Assembly (NCBI RefSeq): GCF_900182985.1
Contig: NZ_FXUY01000001.1
Location: 3,224,001 to 3,288,000, forward strand
Direction: 5' to 3'
Length of the DNA: 64,000 bases
From: Pseudomonas helmanticensis
GTDB taxonomy: Bacteria > Pseudomonadota > Gammaproteobacteria > Pseudomonadales > Pseudomonadaceae
The notes beneath the pieces were generated by a model that was given only the letters and a program-made list of their open reading frames with translations, was not told where the DNA came from and did not search any database. This document shows positions 54,852 through 64,000 of this stretch, in pieces. The position numbers and the translations under genes were made by a program. Each line of letters starts with the position of its first letter. The first letter of the stretch is position 1.

Positions 54852-55826
54852 ATGAGCCAATCCAGCGACCTGATTCAATCGGCACAACGCACCATCCGCC
54901 TCGAAGTGGAAGCCGTACAAGGCTTGTTGCCCCATATCGACGCCGATTTCGTACGCGCTTGCGAGATGATTCTGGCCAGCAAGGGCCGTGTAGTTGTAGT
55001 CGGCATGGGCAAATCCGGGCACGTCGGCAACAAGATCGCCGCGACACTGGCCAGCACCGGCACTCCGGCTTTTTTCGTGCATCCGGCTGAAGCCAGCCAC
55101 GGCGACATGGGCATGATCACCCGCGACGACGTGATTCTGGCCCTGTCGAACTCCGGCTCGACCAACGAAATCGTCACCCTGCTGCCGCTGATCAAACGCC
55201 TGGGCATCCAGCTGATCAGCGTCACCGGCAACCCGCAATCGCCGCTGGCCAAGGCTGCCGAAGTCAACCTCAACGTTCACGTCGAGCACGAAGCCTGCCC
55301 GCTCAACCTGGCGCCGACCTCTTCGACCACTGCGGCATTGGTCATGGGCGATGCCCTGGCTGTCGCCCTGCTCGAAGCACGCGGTTTTACCGCTGAAGAT
55401 TTCGCCTTCTCCCATCCGGGTGGCGCGCTGGGCCGTCGTTTGTTGCTGAAAGTCGAGAACGTCATGCACGCCGGCCAGGAACTGCCGCAGGTGCAGCGCG
55501 GCACACTGCTCAAGGACGCGTTGATGGAAATGACCCGCAAGGGTCTGGGCATGACCGCCATCCTTGAAGCCGATGGCAAGCTCGCCGGGATCTTCACCGA
55601 CGGCGATTTGCGCCGCACGCTGGATCGCAGCATCGACATCCGCAGCGCCACCATCGACCAGGTGATGACCGCACACGGCAAGACTGCCCGGCCCGAGATG
55701 CTCGCCGCCGAAGCCCTGAAAATCATGGAAGACCATCGAATCAACGCACTGGTAGTCGTCGACGAGGAAGATCGCCCGATTGGCGCCTTCAACCTCTCCG
55801 ACCTGCTGCGCGCAGGAGTCATGTAA
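54852..55826 (+). CDS. kdsD: D-arabinose-5-phosphate isomerase
   Basis: A 324-aa SIS-domain enzyme starting MSQSSDLIQSAQRTIRLEVE, with two C-terminal CBS domains. Substrate block VVVVGMGKSGHVGNKIAATL, ALSNSGSTNEIVTLLPLIKR and AFSHPGGALGRRLL. It converts ribulose-5-phosphate to arabinose-5-phosphate, precursor of Kdo in LPS. First gene of the kdsD-kdsC-lptCAB cluster. The reading frame stays open 33 codons upstream, without a good site. Confidence 0.96.
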   Translation: MSQSSDLIQSAQRTIRLEVEAVQGLLPHIDADFVRACEMILASKGRVVVVGMGKSGHVGNKIAATLASTGTPAFFVHPAEASHGDMGMITRDDVILALSNSGSTNEIVTLLPLIKRLGIQLISVTGNPQSPLAKAAEVNLNVHVEHEACPLNLAPTSSTTAALVMGDALAVALLEARGFTAEDFAFSHPGGALGRRLLLKVENVMHAGQELPQVQRGTLLKDALMEMTRKGLGMTAILEADGKLAGIFTDGDLRRTLDRSIDIRSATIDQVMTAHGKTARPEMLAAEALKIMEDHRINALVVVDEEDRPIGAFNLSDLLRAGVM

Positions 55827-56351
55827 ATGAGCACCGATCTGCTGCAACGCGGCAAAGCGATCAAACTGGCGGTTTTCGACGTCGACGGCGTCCTCACCGA
55901 CGGGCGCCTGTATTTCCTTGAAGACGGCAGCGAATTCAAGACCTTCAATACCCTCGACGGCCAAGGCATCAAAATGTTGATGAATGCCGGCGTGCAGACC
56001 GCCATCATCAGCGGCCGCAAGACCCCGGTGGTCGAACGGCGCGCAAAAAATCTCGGCATCCCGCACCTGTTTCAGGGGCGTGAAGACAAATTGGTGGTTC
56101 TCGACGGTCTTCTCGAGCAACTGGGCCTAAGCTATGAACAGGTCGCCTACCTCGGTGACGACCTGCCCGACCTGCCGGTGATCCGCCGGGTAGGCCTGGG
56201 CATGGCTGTTGCCAACGCTGCCGATTTCGTCCGCGAACACGCCCACGGCGTTACTCGCGCCCGTGGTGGCGAAGGTGCTGCACGCGAATTCTGCGAATTG
56301 ATCCTGCGCGCCCAGGGCCGCCTCGATGCGGCCAACGCCGCGTACCTGTGA
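55827..56351 (+). CDS. kdsC: 3-deoxy-D-manno-octulosonate 8-phosphate phosphatase
   Basis: A 174-aa HAD hydrolase without cap: nucleophile Asp in LAVFDVDGVLTDGRLYF, the second motif in TAIISGRKTPVVERRA, and the acidic pair in VAYLGDDLPDLPVI. It frees Kdo from Kdo-8-phosphate. Its ATG immediately follows the kdsD stop codon, so the two are coupled. Confidence 0.96.
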   Translation: MSTDLLQRGKAIKLAVFDVDGVLTDGRLYFLEDGSEFKTFNTLDGQGIKMLMNAGVQTAIISGRKTPVVERRAKNLGIPHLFQGREDKLVVLDGLLEQLGLSYEQVAYLGDDLPDLPVIRRVGLGMAVANAADFVREHAHGVTRARGGEGAAREFCELILRAQGRLDAANAAYL

Positions 56352-56359
56352 GCCAAACC

Positions 56360-56932
56360 ATGTTTAGCAAAAAATTTCGCAACTTCCTGCTGTTCGGCTG
56401 CATCGCTGCGTTGTTCGCCGCGGTCGGCTACTGGAACATCAGCCCGGAACGCTTCCTCGACAAGCCTCCGGTCTCGTCCGTGGACACCCCGATTGACTGG
56501 TACGCGACCAACACGCATACCCTGCAATACCTGCCGGACGGCAAAGTGCAATACGAAATGACGTCCGACAAGGCCGAGCACGTCAAGGCGACCGACATCA
56601 CCCTGGTCACCAAACCCGACCTGAACATGTACCGCGGCACTGATTTTCCGTGGCACGTGACCAGTGAGCGTGGCGAAGTGAACTCGGGCGGTACCGAAGT
56701 CGAATTGATTGACTCGGTACGCGTCAAACGCACCGATGAAAAGAACCGCGACACGCTGATCACTTCCACCCGCATGACAGTGTTCCCGCAGCAGCAATAT
56801 GCGCAGACCGAGCAACCCGTTAGAATCGACGGCGCTGGCGGTGTATCAACTGGCGTTGGAATGAAAGCGTACCTGAAGGAAAGCAGGATACACCTGCTAT
56901 CGAACGTAAGAGGACAGTATGAGGCTCGTTAA
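56360..56932 (+). CDS. lptC: LPS export protein LptC
   Basis: A 190-aa single-pass inner-membrane protein: MFSKKFRNFLLFGCIAALFA anchor, then a periplasmic OstA-like beta-jellyroll with YLPDGKVQYEMTSDKAEH and GEVNSGGTEVELIDSVRVK. LptC links LptBFG to LptA in LPS transport. A GTG at 56348 overlapping the kdsC stop (GTGA) is an alternative start. It overlaps lptA by 14 bases. Confidence 0.93.
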   Translation: MFSKKFRNFLLFGCIAALFAAVGYWNISPERFLDKPPVSSVDTPIDWYATNTHTLQYLPDGKVQYEMTSDKAEHVKATDITLVTKPDLNMYRGTDFPWHVTSERGEVNSGGTEVELIDSVRVKRTDEKNRDTLITSTRMTVFPQQQYAQTEQPVRIDGAGGVSTGVGMKAYLKESRIHLLSNVRGQYEAR

Positions 56933-57463
56933 AACCCTCCCTATTTTGCTCAGTCTGGGCGCAGCACTGGGAAGCGTGAGCGCCTGGGCTCTGCCGAACG
57001 ATCAGCAGCAACCTATCCGCATTCAAGCCGACGACGCCCAACTGGACGACAAGAACGGCATCGCTACCTATAAAGGTGATGTGATCATCACCCAGGGTTC
57101 GATGATCGTTAAGGGCAACACGGTGACCATCACCCGTACCCCGGCCGGCGATATCGACGTGGTGACGTCGGTGGGCAACCTTGCCTACTTCGAGCAATTG
57201 CAGACTCAAGGTGACACCAAGCCCGTGCAGGGCTGGGGCGTGACGATCCAGTACCACGCTGCGCAAAATCGCGTCGTGCTGATCGACAAGGCCAAGGTTG
57301 TCGACAAGGACAACAACACGACTCAGGGCGAGAAAATCGTCTATGACACCGTGAAGAAACTGGCCAGCGCCGGTCGCGCTACCGGCAGCAAGGTCACCGA
57401 GGCGCGTCCGCGCATCGACATGGTGATCCAGCCGAAGAAGAAAACCGACGAGAAAACCCAGTA

Positions 57464-57464
<1 letters not shown>
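56919..57464 (+). CDS. lptA: LPS export periplasmic protein LptA
   Basis: A 181-aa OstA-fold protein with signal peptide [18 protein letters not shown] up to SAWA. Family blocks: [35 protein letters not shown] and [20 protein letters not shown]. It forms the periplasmic bridge for LPS. GAGG precedes the ATG; its stop overlaps the lptB start (TAATG). Confidence 0.95.
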
Positions 57465-58189
<725 letters not shown>

Positions 58190-58251
58190 GCGTGACAGTG
58201 CCCGGTGCCGCCGGAGCGCAGTATCGATTCAAGCGCGATTTAATACGCTTG

Positions 58252-58365
58252 ATTGTTACAGCGCTCCAGGCAAACACGTCGCTTCAAAGGTGTTCACCGC
58301 TCGCCTGAGCAACGCGTCAATAAAGTTTTCTATCTTTTTATTGTTACAGCGCTCTAGGCAAACAC
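58252..58365. repeat. Duplicated 26-bp element before rpoN
   Basis: The 26-mer beginning ATTGTTACAGCGCTC and ending GGCAAACAC occurs at 58252-58277 and again at 58340-58365, 88 bases apart, with a single C/T difference. A weaker relative (GTTACAGCGTTCCAG) lies just after rpoN at 59961. Both copies precede the rpoN start, possibly as regulator sites. Confidence 0.85.
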
Positions 58366-58461
58366 TTCAGTTTCAGGCATATAATTTGCTTAAGTTTGGC
58401 GCTTCGGCGCCCTGTAGTGGATGGCGCGTAGCGCCGGCGAATAAGGTGTTAAGCCCCTGCC

Positions 58462-59955
58462 ATGAAACCATCGCTAGTCTTGAGAATGGGCCAGCAGCTG
58501 ACGATGACACCGCAGCTGCAACAGGCCATCCGCCTGCTCCAATTGTCGACCCTGGATCTGCAACAGGAAATCCAGGAGGCTCTGGAATCCAATCCGATGC
58601 TCGAACGCCAGGAAGAAGGCGAAGACTTCGACAATTCCGATCCGCTGGCCGACAACGCCGAACAGAAGCCCAACACCGAGATCCAGGAACCTTCCTACCA
58701 GGAAACCGCGCCGACGGTCGACAACCTCGAAGACGGCGAATGGAACGAACGCATCCCCAACGAACTCCCGGTCGATACCGCCTGGGAAGACGTCTACCAG
58801 ACCAGCGCCAGCAGCCTGCCCAGCAGCGATGATGACGAGTGGGACTTCACCACCCGCACCTCCGCTGGCGAAAGCCTGCAAAGCCATCTGCTGTGGCAAT
58901 TGAACCTCGCACCGATGTCCGACACCGATCGCCTGATCGCCGTGACCCTGATCGATTGCATCAACAATCAGGGCTACCTGGACGAAACCCTCGAAGAGAT
59001 TCTCGAGGCATTCGATCCGGAACTGGACATCGAACTGGACGAAATCGAAGCCGTCCTGCACCGCATCCAGCAATTCGAACCGGCCGGTATCGGCGCACGC
59101 AACCTCGGCGAATGCCTGTTGCTGCAATTGCGCCAGTTACCTGCCAAGACGCCATGGCTGGCAGAAGCCAAACGTCTGGTTAGTGACTACATCGACCTGC
59201 TCGGCAGCCGCGACTACAGCCAGTTGATGCGCCGCATGAAGCTCAAGGAAGATGAGCTGCGCCAGGTCATCGAACTGGTGCAGAGCCTCAACCCGCGCCC
59301 AGGCTCGCAGATCGAGTCCAGCGAAGCCGAATACGTCGTCCCCGACGTCATCGTGCGCAAGGACAACGAGCGCTGGCTGGTCGAGCTGAATCAGGAGTCG
59401 GTGCCACGCCTGCGCGTCAACGCGCAGTACGCCGGTTTCGTCCGTCGCGCCGACACCAGCGCCGACAACACCTTCATGCGCAATCAGTTGCAGGAGGCCC
59501 GCTGGTTCATCAAGAGCCTGCAAAGCCGCAACGAAACCCTGATGAAGGTTGCCACGCAGATCGTCGAACACCAGCGCGGTTTCCTCGAATACGGCGACGA
59601 AGCGATGAAACCGCTGGTCCTGCATGACATCGCCGAAGCAGTCGGCATGCATGAATCGACGATTTCGCGGGTGACCACGCAGAAATTCATGCATACCCCG
59701 CGCGGTATTTATGAACTGAAATACTTTTTCTCCAGCCACGTCAGCACCTCCGAAGGCGGCGAATGCTCGTCCACAGCGATCCGCGCGATCATCAAGAAAC
59801 TGGTTGCTGCGGAAAATCAGAAAAAGCCGTTGAGTGACAGCAAGATCGCTGGTTTACTGGAGGCACAAGGCATTCAGGTGGCTCGCCGCACCGTCGCCAA
59901 GTACCGCGAATCCCTCGGGATCGCGCCTTCGAGCGAACGCAAGCGGTTGATGTAA
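58462..59955 (+). CDS. rpoN: RNA polymerase sigma-54 factor
   Basis: A 497-aa sigma-54. Region I is glutamine-rich ([20 protein letters not shown]), the acidic region II runs about 50-140, core-binding and DNA-binding parts follow, and the C-terminal RpoN box reads [14 protein letters not shown]. It directs RNA polymerase to -24/-12 promoters (nitrogen use, motility and more). First of the rpoN-hpf-ptsN-rapZ-ptsO group. Confidence 0.98.
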   Translation: MKPSLVLRMGQQLTMTPQLQQAIRLLQLSTLDLQQEIQEALESNPMLERQEEGEDFDNSDPLADNAEQKPNTEIQEPSYQETAPTVDNLEDGEWNERIPNELPVDTAWEDVYQTSASSLPSSDDDEWDFTTRTSAGESLQSHLLWQLNLAPMSDTDRLIAVTLIDCINNQGYLDETLEEILEAFDPELDIELDEIEAVLHRIQQFEPAGIGARNLGECLLLQLRQLPAKTPWLAEAKRLVSDYIDLLGSRDYSQLMRRMKLKEDELRQVIELVQSLNPRPGSQIESSEAEYVVPDVIVRKDNERWLVELNQESVPRLRVNAQYAGFVRRADTSADNTFMRNQLQEARWFIKSLQSRNETLMKVATQIVEHQRGFLEYGDEAMKPLVLHDIAEAVGMHESTISRVTTQKFMHTPRGIYELKYFFSSHVSTSEGGECSSTAIRAIIKKLVAAENQKKPLSDSKIAGLLEAQGIQVARRTVAKYRESLGIAPSSERKRLM

Positions 59956-60028
59956 GCCACGTTACAGCGTTCCAGTGGCAGGCTTTTCGGCCTGCCGCTT
60001 TATGCACTGGCAACGAAGGAGAAGCTGT

Positions 60029-60337
60029 ATGCAAGTCAACATCAGTGGACACCAACTGGAAGTGACCCAACCTCTGCGTTCCTATATCGAGGAAAAACTC
60101 CAACGACTGGAGCGACATTTCGACAAGATCACCAACGTGCAAGTCACGATGTGCGTCGAAAAGCTGAAGCAGAAAATCGAAGCCACCTTGCATATTCCCG
60201 GCAGCGAAGTGGTCGCAAACGCAGAAGATACAGACATGTACGCTGCGATCGACTCACTCACCGACAAGCTGGATCGCCAACTCAAAAAGCATAAGGAAAA
60301 GACCCAGAGCCTCCTCCAGGGCGCTACCGGTCGATAA
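60029..60337 (+). CDS. hpf: Ribosome hibernation promoting factor
   Basis: A 102-aa short HPF/YhbH-type protein starting MQVNISGHQLEVTQPLRSYI with AAGGAGAAG upstream. Blocks: EEKLQRLERHFDKITNVQVT and DTDMYAAIDSLTDKLDRQL. It binds the ribosome in stationary phase. An 18-residue upstream extension has no ribosome site. It is 73 bases after rpoN. Confidence 0.95.
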   Translation: MQVNISGHQLEVTQPLRSYIEEKLQRLERHFDKITNVQVTMCVEKLKQKIEATLHIPGSEVVANAEDTDMYAAIDSLTDKLDRQLKKHKEKTQSLLQGATGR

Positions 60338-60349
60338 CCCCCCTAACCC

Positions 60350-60814
60350 ATGATCCGACTTGAAAGTATCCTGACCCCCGGCCGTTCTCTCGTGAACGTG
60401 CCGGGCGGCAGTAAAAAGAAAGCCCTCGAACAAATTGCCAACCTGATCGCCCGCGAAGTGCCGGATCTGGAGATGCAAGATGTCTTCGAGGCACTGATTG
60501 CCCGTGAAAAACTCGGTTCCACCGGTTTTGGTAACGGCATCGCCATTCCACACTGCCGCCTCAAGGGCTGCGAAGCGCCGGTCAGCGCGCTGATGCACCT
60601 TGAAGCCCCTATCGATTTCGACGCCATCGATGGCGCTCCGGTCGACCTGCTGTTCGTGCTGCTGGTCCCCGAAGCCGCGACCGATGCGCACCTGGAGTTG
60701 CTACGTCAGATCGCCAGCATGCTGGATCGCAAGGAAGTGCGCGACAGACTGCGCAGCGCCCAGACTAACCAAGCCTTGTATCAGGTTGTCCTGGACGAGC
60801 AAAGCGGGCAGTAA
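60350..60814 (+). CDS. ptsN: Nitrogen PTS enzyme IIA
   Basis: A 154-aa EIIA-Ntr protein with the phosphorylated His in [16 protein letters not shown], upstream LGSTGFG, and [19 protein letters not shown]. It receives phosphate from PtsO and regulates potassium, carbon and nitrogen balance. It follows hpf at 12 bases. Confidence 0.96.
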   Translation: MIRLESILTPGRSLVNVPGGSKKKALEQIANLIAREVPDLEMQDVFEALIAREKLGSTGFGNGIAIPHCRLKGCEAPVSALMHLEAPIDFDAIDGAPVDLLFVLLVPEAATDAHLELLRQIASMLDRKEVRDRLRSAQTNQALYQVVLDEQSGQ

Positions 60815-60816
60815 TC

Positions 60817-61674
60817 ATGCGTTTGATCATCGTCAGTGGCCGTTCCGGCTCGGGTAAAAGCACCGCACTGGATGTCCTCGAGGACAACGGTTACTACTGC
60901 ATCGACAATCTGCCGGCGGGATTGCTGCCGGAACTGGCCGAACGCGCCCTGATTCACACCGAACTGGCGCAGCCGCTGGTGGCCGTGTCGATCGATGCGC
61001 GTAACCTGCCAAGCCATCTGTCGCGCTTTCCCGAACTGCTTGAAGATGCCCGCAGCAAGCATATCCAGTGCGACGTCCTGTATCTGGATGCCGACGAGGA
61101 AACCCTGCTCAAGCGTTTTTCCGAGACTCGCCGCCGCCATCCCTTGAGCAATGCCAATCGCTCGCTGGCCGAAGCGATCCATGACGAAACCGCCCTGCTC
61201 GGCCCGATTGCCGACCTTGCCGACCTGAAAATCAATACCACCAATCTGAACCTGTACCAGTTGCGCGACACCCTCAAGCTGCGCCTGCTGAACCAGCCGG
61301 AACCGGGTACCGCATTTCTGGTCGAGTCATTCGGTTTCAAGCGCGGCATGCCGGTCGATGCCGATCTGGTGTTTGACGTACGCTGCCTGCCTAACCCGTA
61401 CTGGAAGCCGGAATTGCGCGAGCAATCCGGTCTCGATGCTCCGGTGGCAGACTATCTGGCGGCGCAGCCGGAGGTCGAAGAGATGTTTCAGGACATCTTC
61501 ACCTACCTGCACAAGTGGCTGCCACGCTTTGCCGCGAGCAACCGTGCCTACGTCACCATTGCCATAGGCTGCACCGGCGGGCATCACCGCTCCGTCTACC
61601 TGACCGAACGCCTGGGTCAGGCCCTGCAGAAAACCCTGAAGAACGTCCAGGTTCGCCACCGCGACCTCACTTAA
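60817..61674 (+). CDS. rapZ: RapZ/YvcJ-family nucleotide-binding protein
   Basis: A 285-aa P-loop protein: Walker [36 protein letters not shown], then the C-terminal basic region including [20 protein letters not shown]. In enterobacteria RapZ is an RNA-binding adaptor for GlmZ decay; whether that holds in pseudomonads is unclear. It is two bases after ptsN. Confidence 0.94.
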   Translation: MRLIIVSGRSGSGKSTALDVLEDNGYYCIDNLPAGLLPELAERALIHTELAQPLVAVSIDARNLPSHLSRFPELLEDARSKHIQCDVLYLDADEETLLKRFSETRRRHPLSNANRSLAEAIHDETALLGPIADLADLKINTTNLNLYQLRDTLKLRLLNQPEPGTAFLVESFGFKRGMPVDADLVFDVRCLPNPYWKPELREQSGLDAPVADYLAAQPEVEEMFQDIFTYLHKWLPRFAASNRAYVTIAIGCTGGHHRSVYLTERLGQALQKTLKNVQVRHRDLT

Positions 61675-61689
61675 AGGATTCACACCGCG

Positions 61690-61965
61690 ATGCCTGCTCT
61701 GGAAATCGAAATCATCAACAAACTGGGCCTGCATGCCCGCGCGTCGGCCAAGTTCGTTGGCGTGGCCGGGCAGTATCCGGATTGCACGATCAGAGTGGGG
61801 CGCACGCCGGAGACCACGGTCGATGGCAAAAGCATTATGGCGATGATGATGCTGGCGGCTGGCAAGGGCACCAGGATTTATCTGAGCACCGAAGGTGAAA
61901 AGGATCAGGAAGCGCTGGATGCGTTGGTCGCGCTGATCAACAACTACTTCGATGAGGGTGGCTGA
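61690..61965 (+). CDS. ptsO: Phosphocarrier NPr (nitrogen PTS HPr)
   Basis: A 91-aa HPr-like protein with the active His in NKLGLHARASAKFVGVAG and the Ser-containing DGKSIMAMMMLAAGKGT. It shuttles phosphate from PtsP to PtsN. AAAGGA precedes the ATG. Last gene of the rpoN group. Confidence 0.95.
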   Translation: MPALEIEIINKLGLHARASAKFVGVAGQYPDCTIRVGRTPETTVDGKSIMAMMMLAAGKGTRIYLSTEGEKDQEALDALVALINNYFDEGG

Positions 61966-61972
61966 TAACCAA

Positions 61973-62083
61973 AGTCAAAAGTTCGCAGCGTTCGGCAGCT
62001 CCTACATTGGAAGGCCGCGTGTGGTGTTAACCCGCAGCACATAACCCCATGTAGGAGCTGCCGCAGGCTGCGATCTTTTGATC
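61973..62083. repeat. Inverted GTAGGAGCTGCC repeat pair
   Basis: AGTCAAAAGTTCGCAGCGTT on the left is a slightly decayed arm (consensus GATCGCAGCC); the right arm TGTAGGAGCTGCCGCAGG with CTGCGATCTTTTGATC is intact. It separates convergent ptsO and the ZIP gene. Confidence 0.82.
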
Positions 62084-62087
62084 TGCT

Positions 62088-62981
62088 TCAACCCAATGCC
62101 GTATCCATCACCATCATCAAACAAAACCCGCTCAACAAGCCAAGACTGGCCAGTTTGTCATGACCATTGCGTCGCGACTCGGGGATCACCTCGTGAGTCA
62201 CCACCAGCAACATCGCCCCGGCAGCCAATGCCAGCCCTAACGGCAACAACACCTGCGCCAGACTGACCAGCCACGCGCATAACAGCGCAAATACCGGTTC
62301 GACCAGACCTGATGCCGCGCCGATCAGGAACGCCTTGACCCGCGACATCCCTGCCCCGGCCAATACCAACGCAATCACCAGACCTTCCGGCACATCCTGC
62401 AAGGCGATGCCCATGGCCAGGCTGTCCGCATCCGGCATGCCGCCGCCGGCAGAAACGCCGACAGCCATGCCTTCGGGGATGTTATGAGCAATGATGGCGA
62501 ACACGAACAACCAGATGCGCGGCGGAATCACCGGGTGCTCGACGGTACCGACGAGCATTTCCGGGGAAGCGCCGGACACCCTGAGATCAACCAGATACAG
62601 ACCGAATGCACCGAGCATGATGCCGAAGCAGATCAGGCCACTGGCACCCCACGGCGTCATGCCCAGGCTTTCGGCGGCAGCAATGCCCGGCACGATCAGC
62701 GAAAACGCCGTCGCCGCCAGCATCACCCCGGCGCCAAACCCCAGCAACGTATCGCTGAGCGCCTGCGGCATGCGCCGAATCACCAGCACCGGGACAGCGC
62801 CAAGCGCCGTGCCGAGGGCGCAGATCGCGCCACCCTGCAACGCCCGCGACAGCCGCGGTTCCAGATTCAGCCATTCCAGTCCGTGGGCGACCAGCAAGGT
62901 CACGCCCGCCAACAGCAATAGCGATCCCACTGCGTAACGAAACATACGCCCACTTCCGATCGCCAGTGTTTCAGTGCCCAT
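62088..62981 (-). CDS. ZIP-family metal transporter
   Basis: A 297-aa inner-membrane protein with about eight membrane segments. ZIP metal-site motifs are AHNIPEGMAVGVSAGGG in TM4 and ALQDVPEGLVIALVLAG in TM5, plus THEVIPESRR near the end. It imports zinc, and perhaps iron or manganese; the next gene encodes a manganese SOD. AAGG precedes the ATG. Confidence 0.92.
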   Translation of the reverse strand: MGTETLAIGSGRMFRYAVGSLLLLAGVTLLVAHGLEWLNLEPRLSRALQGGAICALGTALGAVPVLVIRRMPQALSDTLLGFGAGVMLAATAFSLIVPGIAAAESLGMTPWGASGLICFGIMLGAFGLYLVDLRVSGASPEMLVGTVEHPVIPPRIWLFVFAIIAHNIPEGMAVGVSAGGGMPDADSLAMGIALQDVPEGLVIALVLAGAGMSRVKAFLIGAASGLVEPVFALLCAWLVSLAQVLLPLGLALAAGAMLLVVTHEVIPESRRNGHDKLASLGLLSGFCLMMVMDTALG

Positions 62982-63011
62982 AGTCAGCCTTGGATTGTTT
63001 TTATAGAAGAC

Positions 63012-63623
63012 TTAAACCAGTGCCGCCTGATAGCGCGCAGCGACTTCAGGCCAATTGATCACGTTGTAAAAGGCGTTGATGTATTCCGGGCGACGGTTCT
63101 GGTAGCGCAGGTAATAGGCGTGTTCCCAGACGTCGAGACCGAGAATCGGCGTGTTGCCGTTCATCAACGGGCTGTCCTGGTTGCCGCTGCTTTCCACGAT
63201 CAGTTTTTTCTCCGGGGTCACGCTGAGCCAGGCCCAACCGCTGCCGAAACGGGTCAGCGCGGCTTTGGTGAACGCTTCCTTGAAGCTGTCGAGACCGCCC
63301 AATTGCTCATCAATGGCCTTGGCCAGCGCGCCGTCCGGCTTGCCGCCACCGCCAGGCACCATCACTTCCCAGAACAGCGAATGGTTGGCGTGACCGCCGC
63401 CCTGATTGATCACCGCCGCACGAAGTTTTTCCGGTAGCTGCTTAACGCTGGCGACAAGTTTTTCCACCGGCCATTCGGCGTACTCAGTGCCTTCTACCGC
63501 CGCGTTGAGGTTATTGATGTAGGTCTGGTGATGCTTGGTGTAGTGAATCTCCATGGTCTGCGCATCGATGTGCGGTTCCAGGGCGTCGTAGGCGTAAGGC
63601 AAGGCAGGCAAGGTAAAAGCCAT
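63012..63623 (-). CDS. sodA: Superoxide dismutase, manganese type
   Basis: A 203-aa SOD starting [20 protein letters not shown] (GGAG upstream). Metal ligands are in [25 protein letters not shown] and [30 protein letters not shown] with WLSVTPE favours the Mn type. In P. aeruginosa the matching gene, sodM, follows fumC in a Fur-repressed operon; the small upstream gene here, one base before, fits that layout. Confidence 0.95.
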   Translation of the reverse strand: MAFTLPALPYAYDALEPHIDAQTMEIHYTKHHQTYINNLNAAVEGTEYAEWPVEKLVASVKQLPEKLRAAVINQGGGHANHSLFWEVMVPGGGGKPDGALAKAIDEQLGGLDSFKEAFTKAALTRFGSGWAWLSVTPEKKLIVESSGNQDSPLMNGNTPILGLDVWEHAYYLRYQNRRPEYINAFYNVINWPEVAARYQAALV

Positions 63624-63624
63624 T

Positions 63625-64000
63625 TCAATGGACTCCATGGTGATGGGGGGCAGGCGCGCGTCGCGCATTGCCGGTATCCGGATGCAGCAGACGCTGGGTG
63701 CGTGGGTATTCGCCGTGTTCGCTGATGAAATTCAGCAGTTCGACGTAGGTCTTGCTGCTCTGGCGCAGCGCCGCTTCACGCAGCGCCGGGCGCAGGCGCT
63801 CGTCCTGCATGGTCTGCAACAGCCGCTGGTGGATGGCGCAGAGGTATTCGGCGCTCTCCTCCGGCTGATTCAGGCGCAAATGCAAGTCAGCCAGGTTGTG
63901 ATGGGAGATGACGCAGGCCGCCACCGCTTCGTCGGCATCCGTCCAGCGTTCGAACAACACTTGCGCCAGGGCCAGGGCTTGCAGGTAAGCCTCACGGGCG
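63625..64000 (-). CDS. Conserved protein upstream of sodA, partial at window edge
   Basis: The 3' part of a leftward gene whose frame stays open to the right edge, so the true start lies beyond 64000. The visible ~124 residues are mostly helical ([40 protein letters not shown]) and resemble the small TPR-like gene between fumC and sodA in Pseudomonas iron-starvation operons. Its TGA is separated from the sodA ATG by a single base. Function is unknown. Confidence 0.75.
   Translation of the reverse strand, partial: AREAYLQALALAQVLFERWTDADEAVAACVISHHNLADLHLRLNQPEESAEYLCAIHQRLLQTMQDERLRPALREAALRQSSKTYVELLNFISEHGEYPRTQRLLHPDTGNARRAPAPHHHGVH

Overview
The window looks like core chromosome of a fluorescent Pseudomonas (P. 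fluorescens group). Evidence: high GC; a gene order that, as I remember it, follows two P. aeruginosa blocks (yebG to folX, and cysN to sodA); and dense intergenic palindromic repeats of the P. fluorescens type (motifs such as GTAGGAGCTGCCGAAGG, GAGCAGGCTCACTCC and GATCGTTCCCACGC). No rRNA, tRNA, insertion sequence, phage integrase or CRISPR array was seen.

Left part (1-28.8 kb): SOS gene yebG with a LexA box; an amino-acid dehydrogenase that has lost its GGGK lysine; a SirB1-type protein; an aromatic-acid MFS transporter; the homogentisate operon hmgA-fahA-maiA with divergent regulator hmgR and a palindromic operator; a MalT-like LuxR regulator beside a DUF1302/DUF1329 envelope pair; then a bacteriocin island (S-type pyocin DNase with two tandem Im-type immunity genes). 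After it come an SDR, an alpha/beta hydrolase and class II aldolase pair, lrgAB with a LysR regulator, a flavodoxin, and a probable blue-light module (short LOV protein, PilZ-like protein, MerR/LitR-type regulator, ABM-domain membrane protein). The light genes lead into folM-folE1-folX, which make tetrahydromonapterin, the presumed cofactor of phenylalanine hydroxylase. That chemistry feeds tyrosine into the homogentisate route encoded 20 kb away.

Middle (28.8-46.6 kb): trxB, cysZ, a GT4 glycosyltransferase, an Old Yellow Enzyme, glutathione peroxidase, slyD with a divergent DUF3565 gene, pta without ackA beside it, a PlsC-like acyltransferase, the sulfate-activation pair cysD-cysNC, a Nif3-like protein and the periplasmic protease algW. 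An accessory insertion follows: a TonB receptor and a DUF4198 periplasmic protein, preceded by a 45-bp palindrome covering the start codon and followed by three 131-bp tandem repeats.

Right part (46.6-64 kb): hisC-hisD-hisG and murA-ibaG read leftward with the mlaFEDCB lipid-trafficking operon. Divergent from mla is kdsD-kdsC-lptC-lptA-lptB (Kdo synthesis and LPS export), followed by rpoN-hpf-ptsN-rapZ-ptsO (sigma-54 and nitrogen PTS). The window ends with a ZIP metal transporter, sodA and the 3' part of an upstream small gene, all leftward. The strongest items for a second look are the dual-immunity bacteriocin, the LOV/LitR/folE light module, the giant palindrome at the TonB receptor start, the GGGK-to-GGGV dehydrogenase and an orphan sRNA-like hairpin plus terminator near 14.6 kb.
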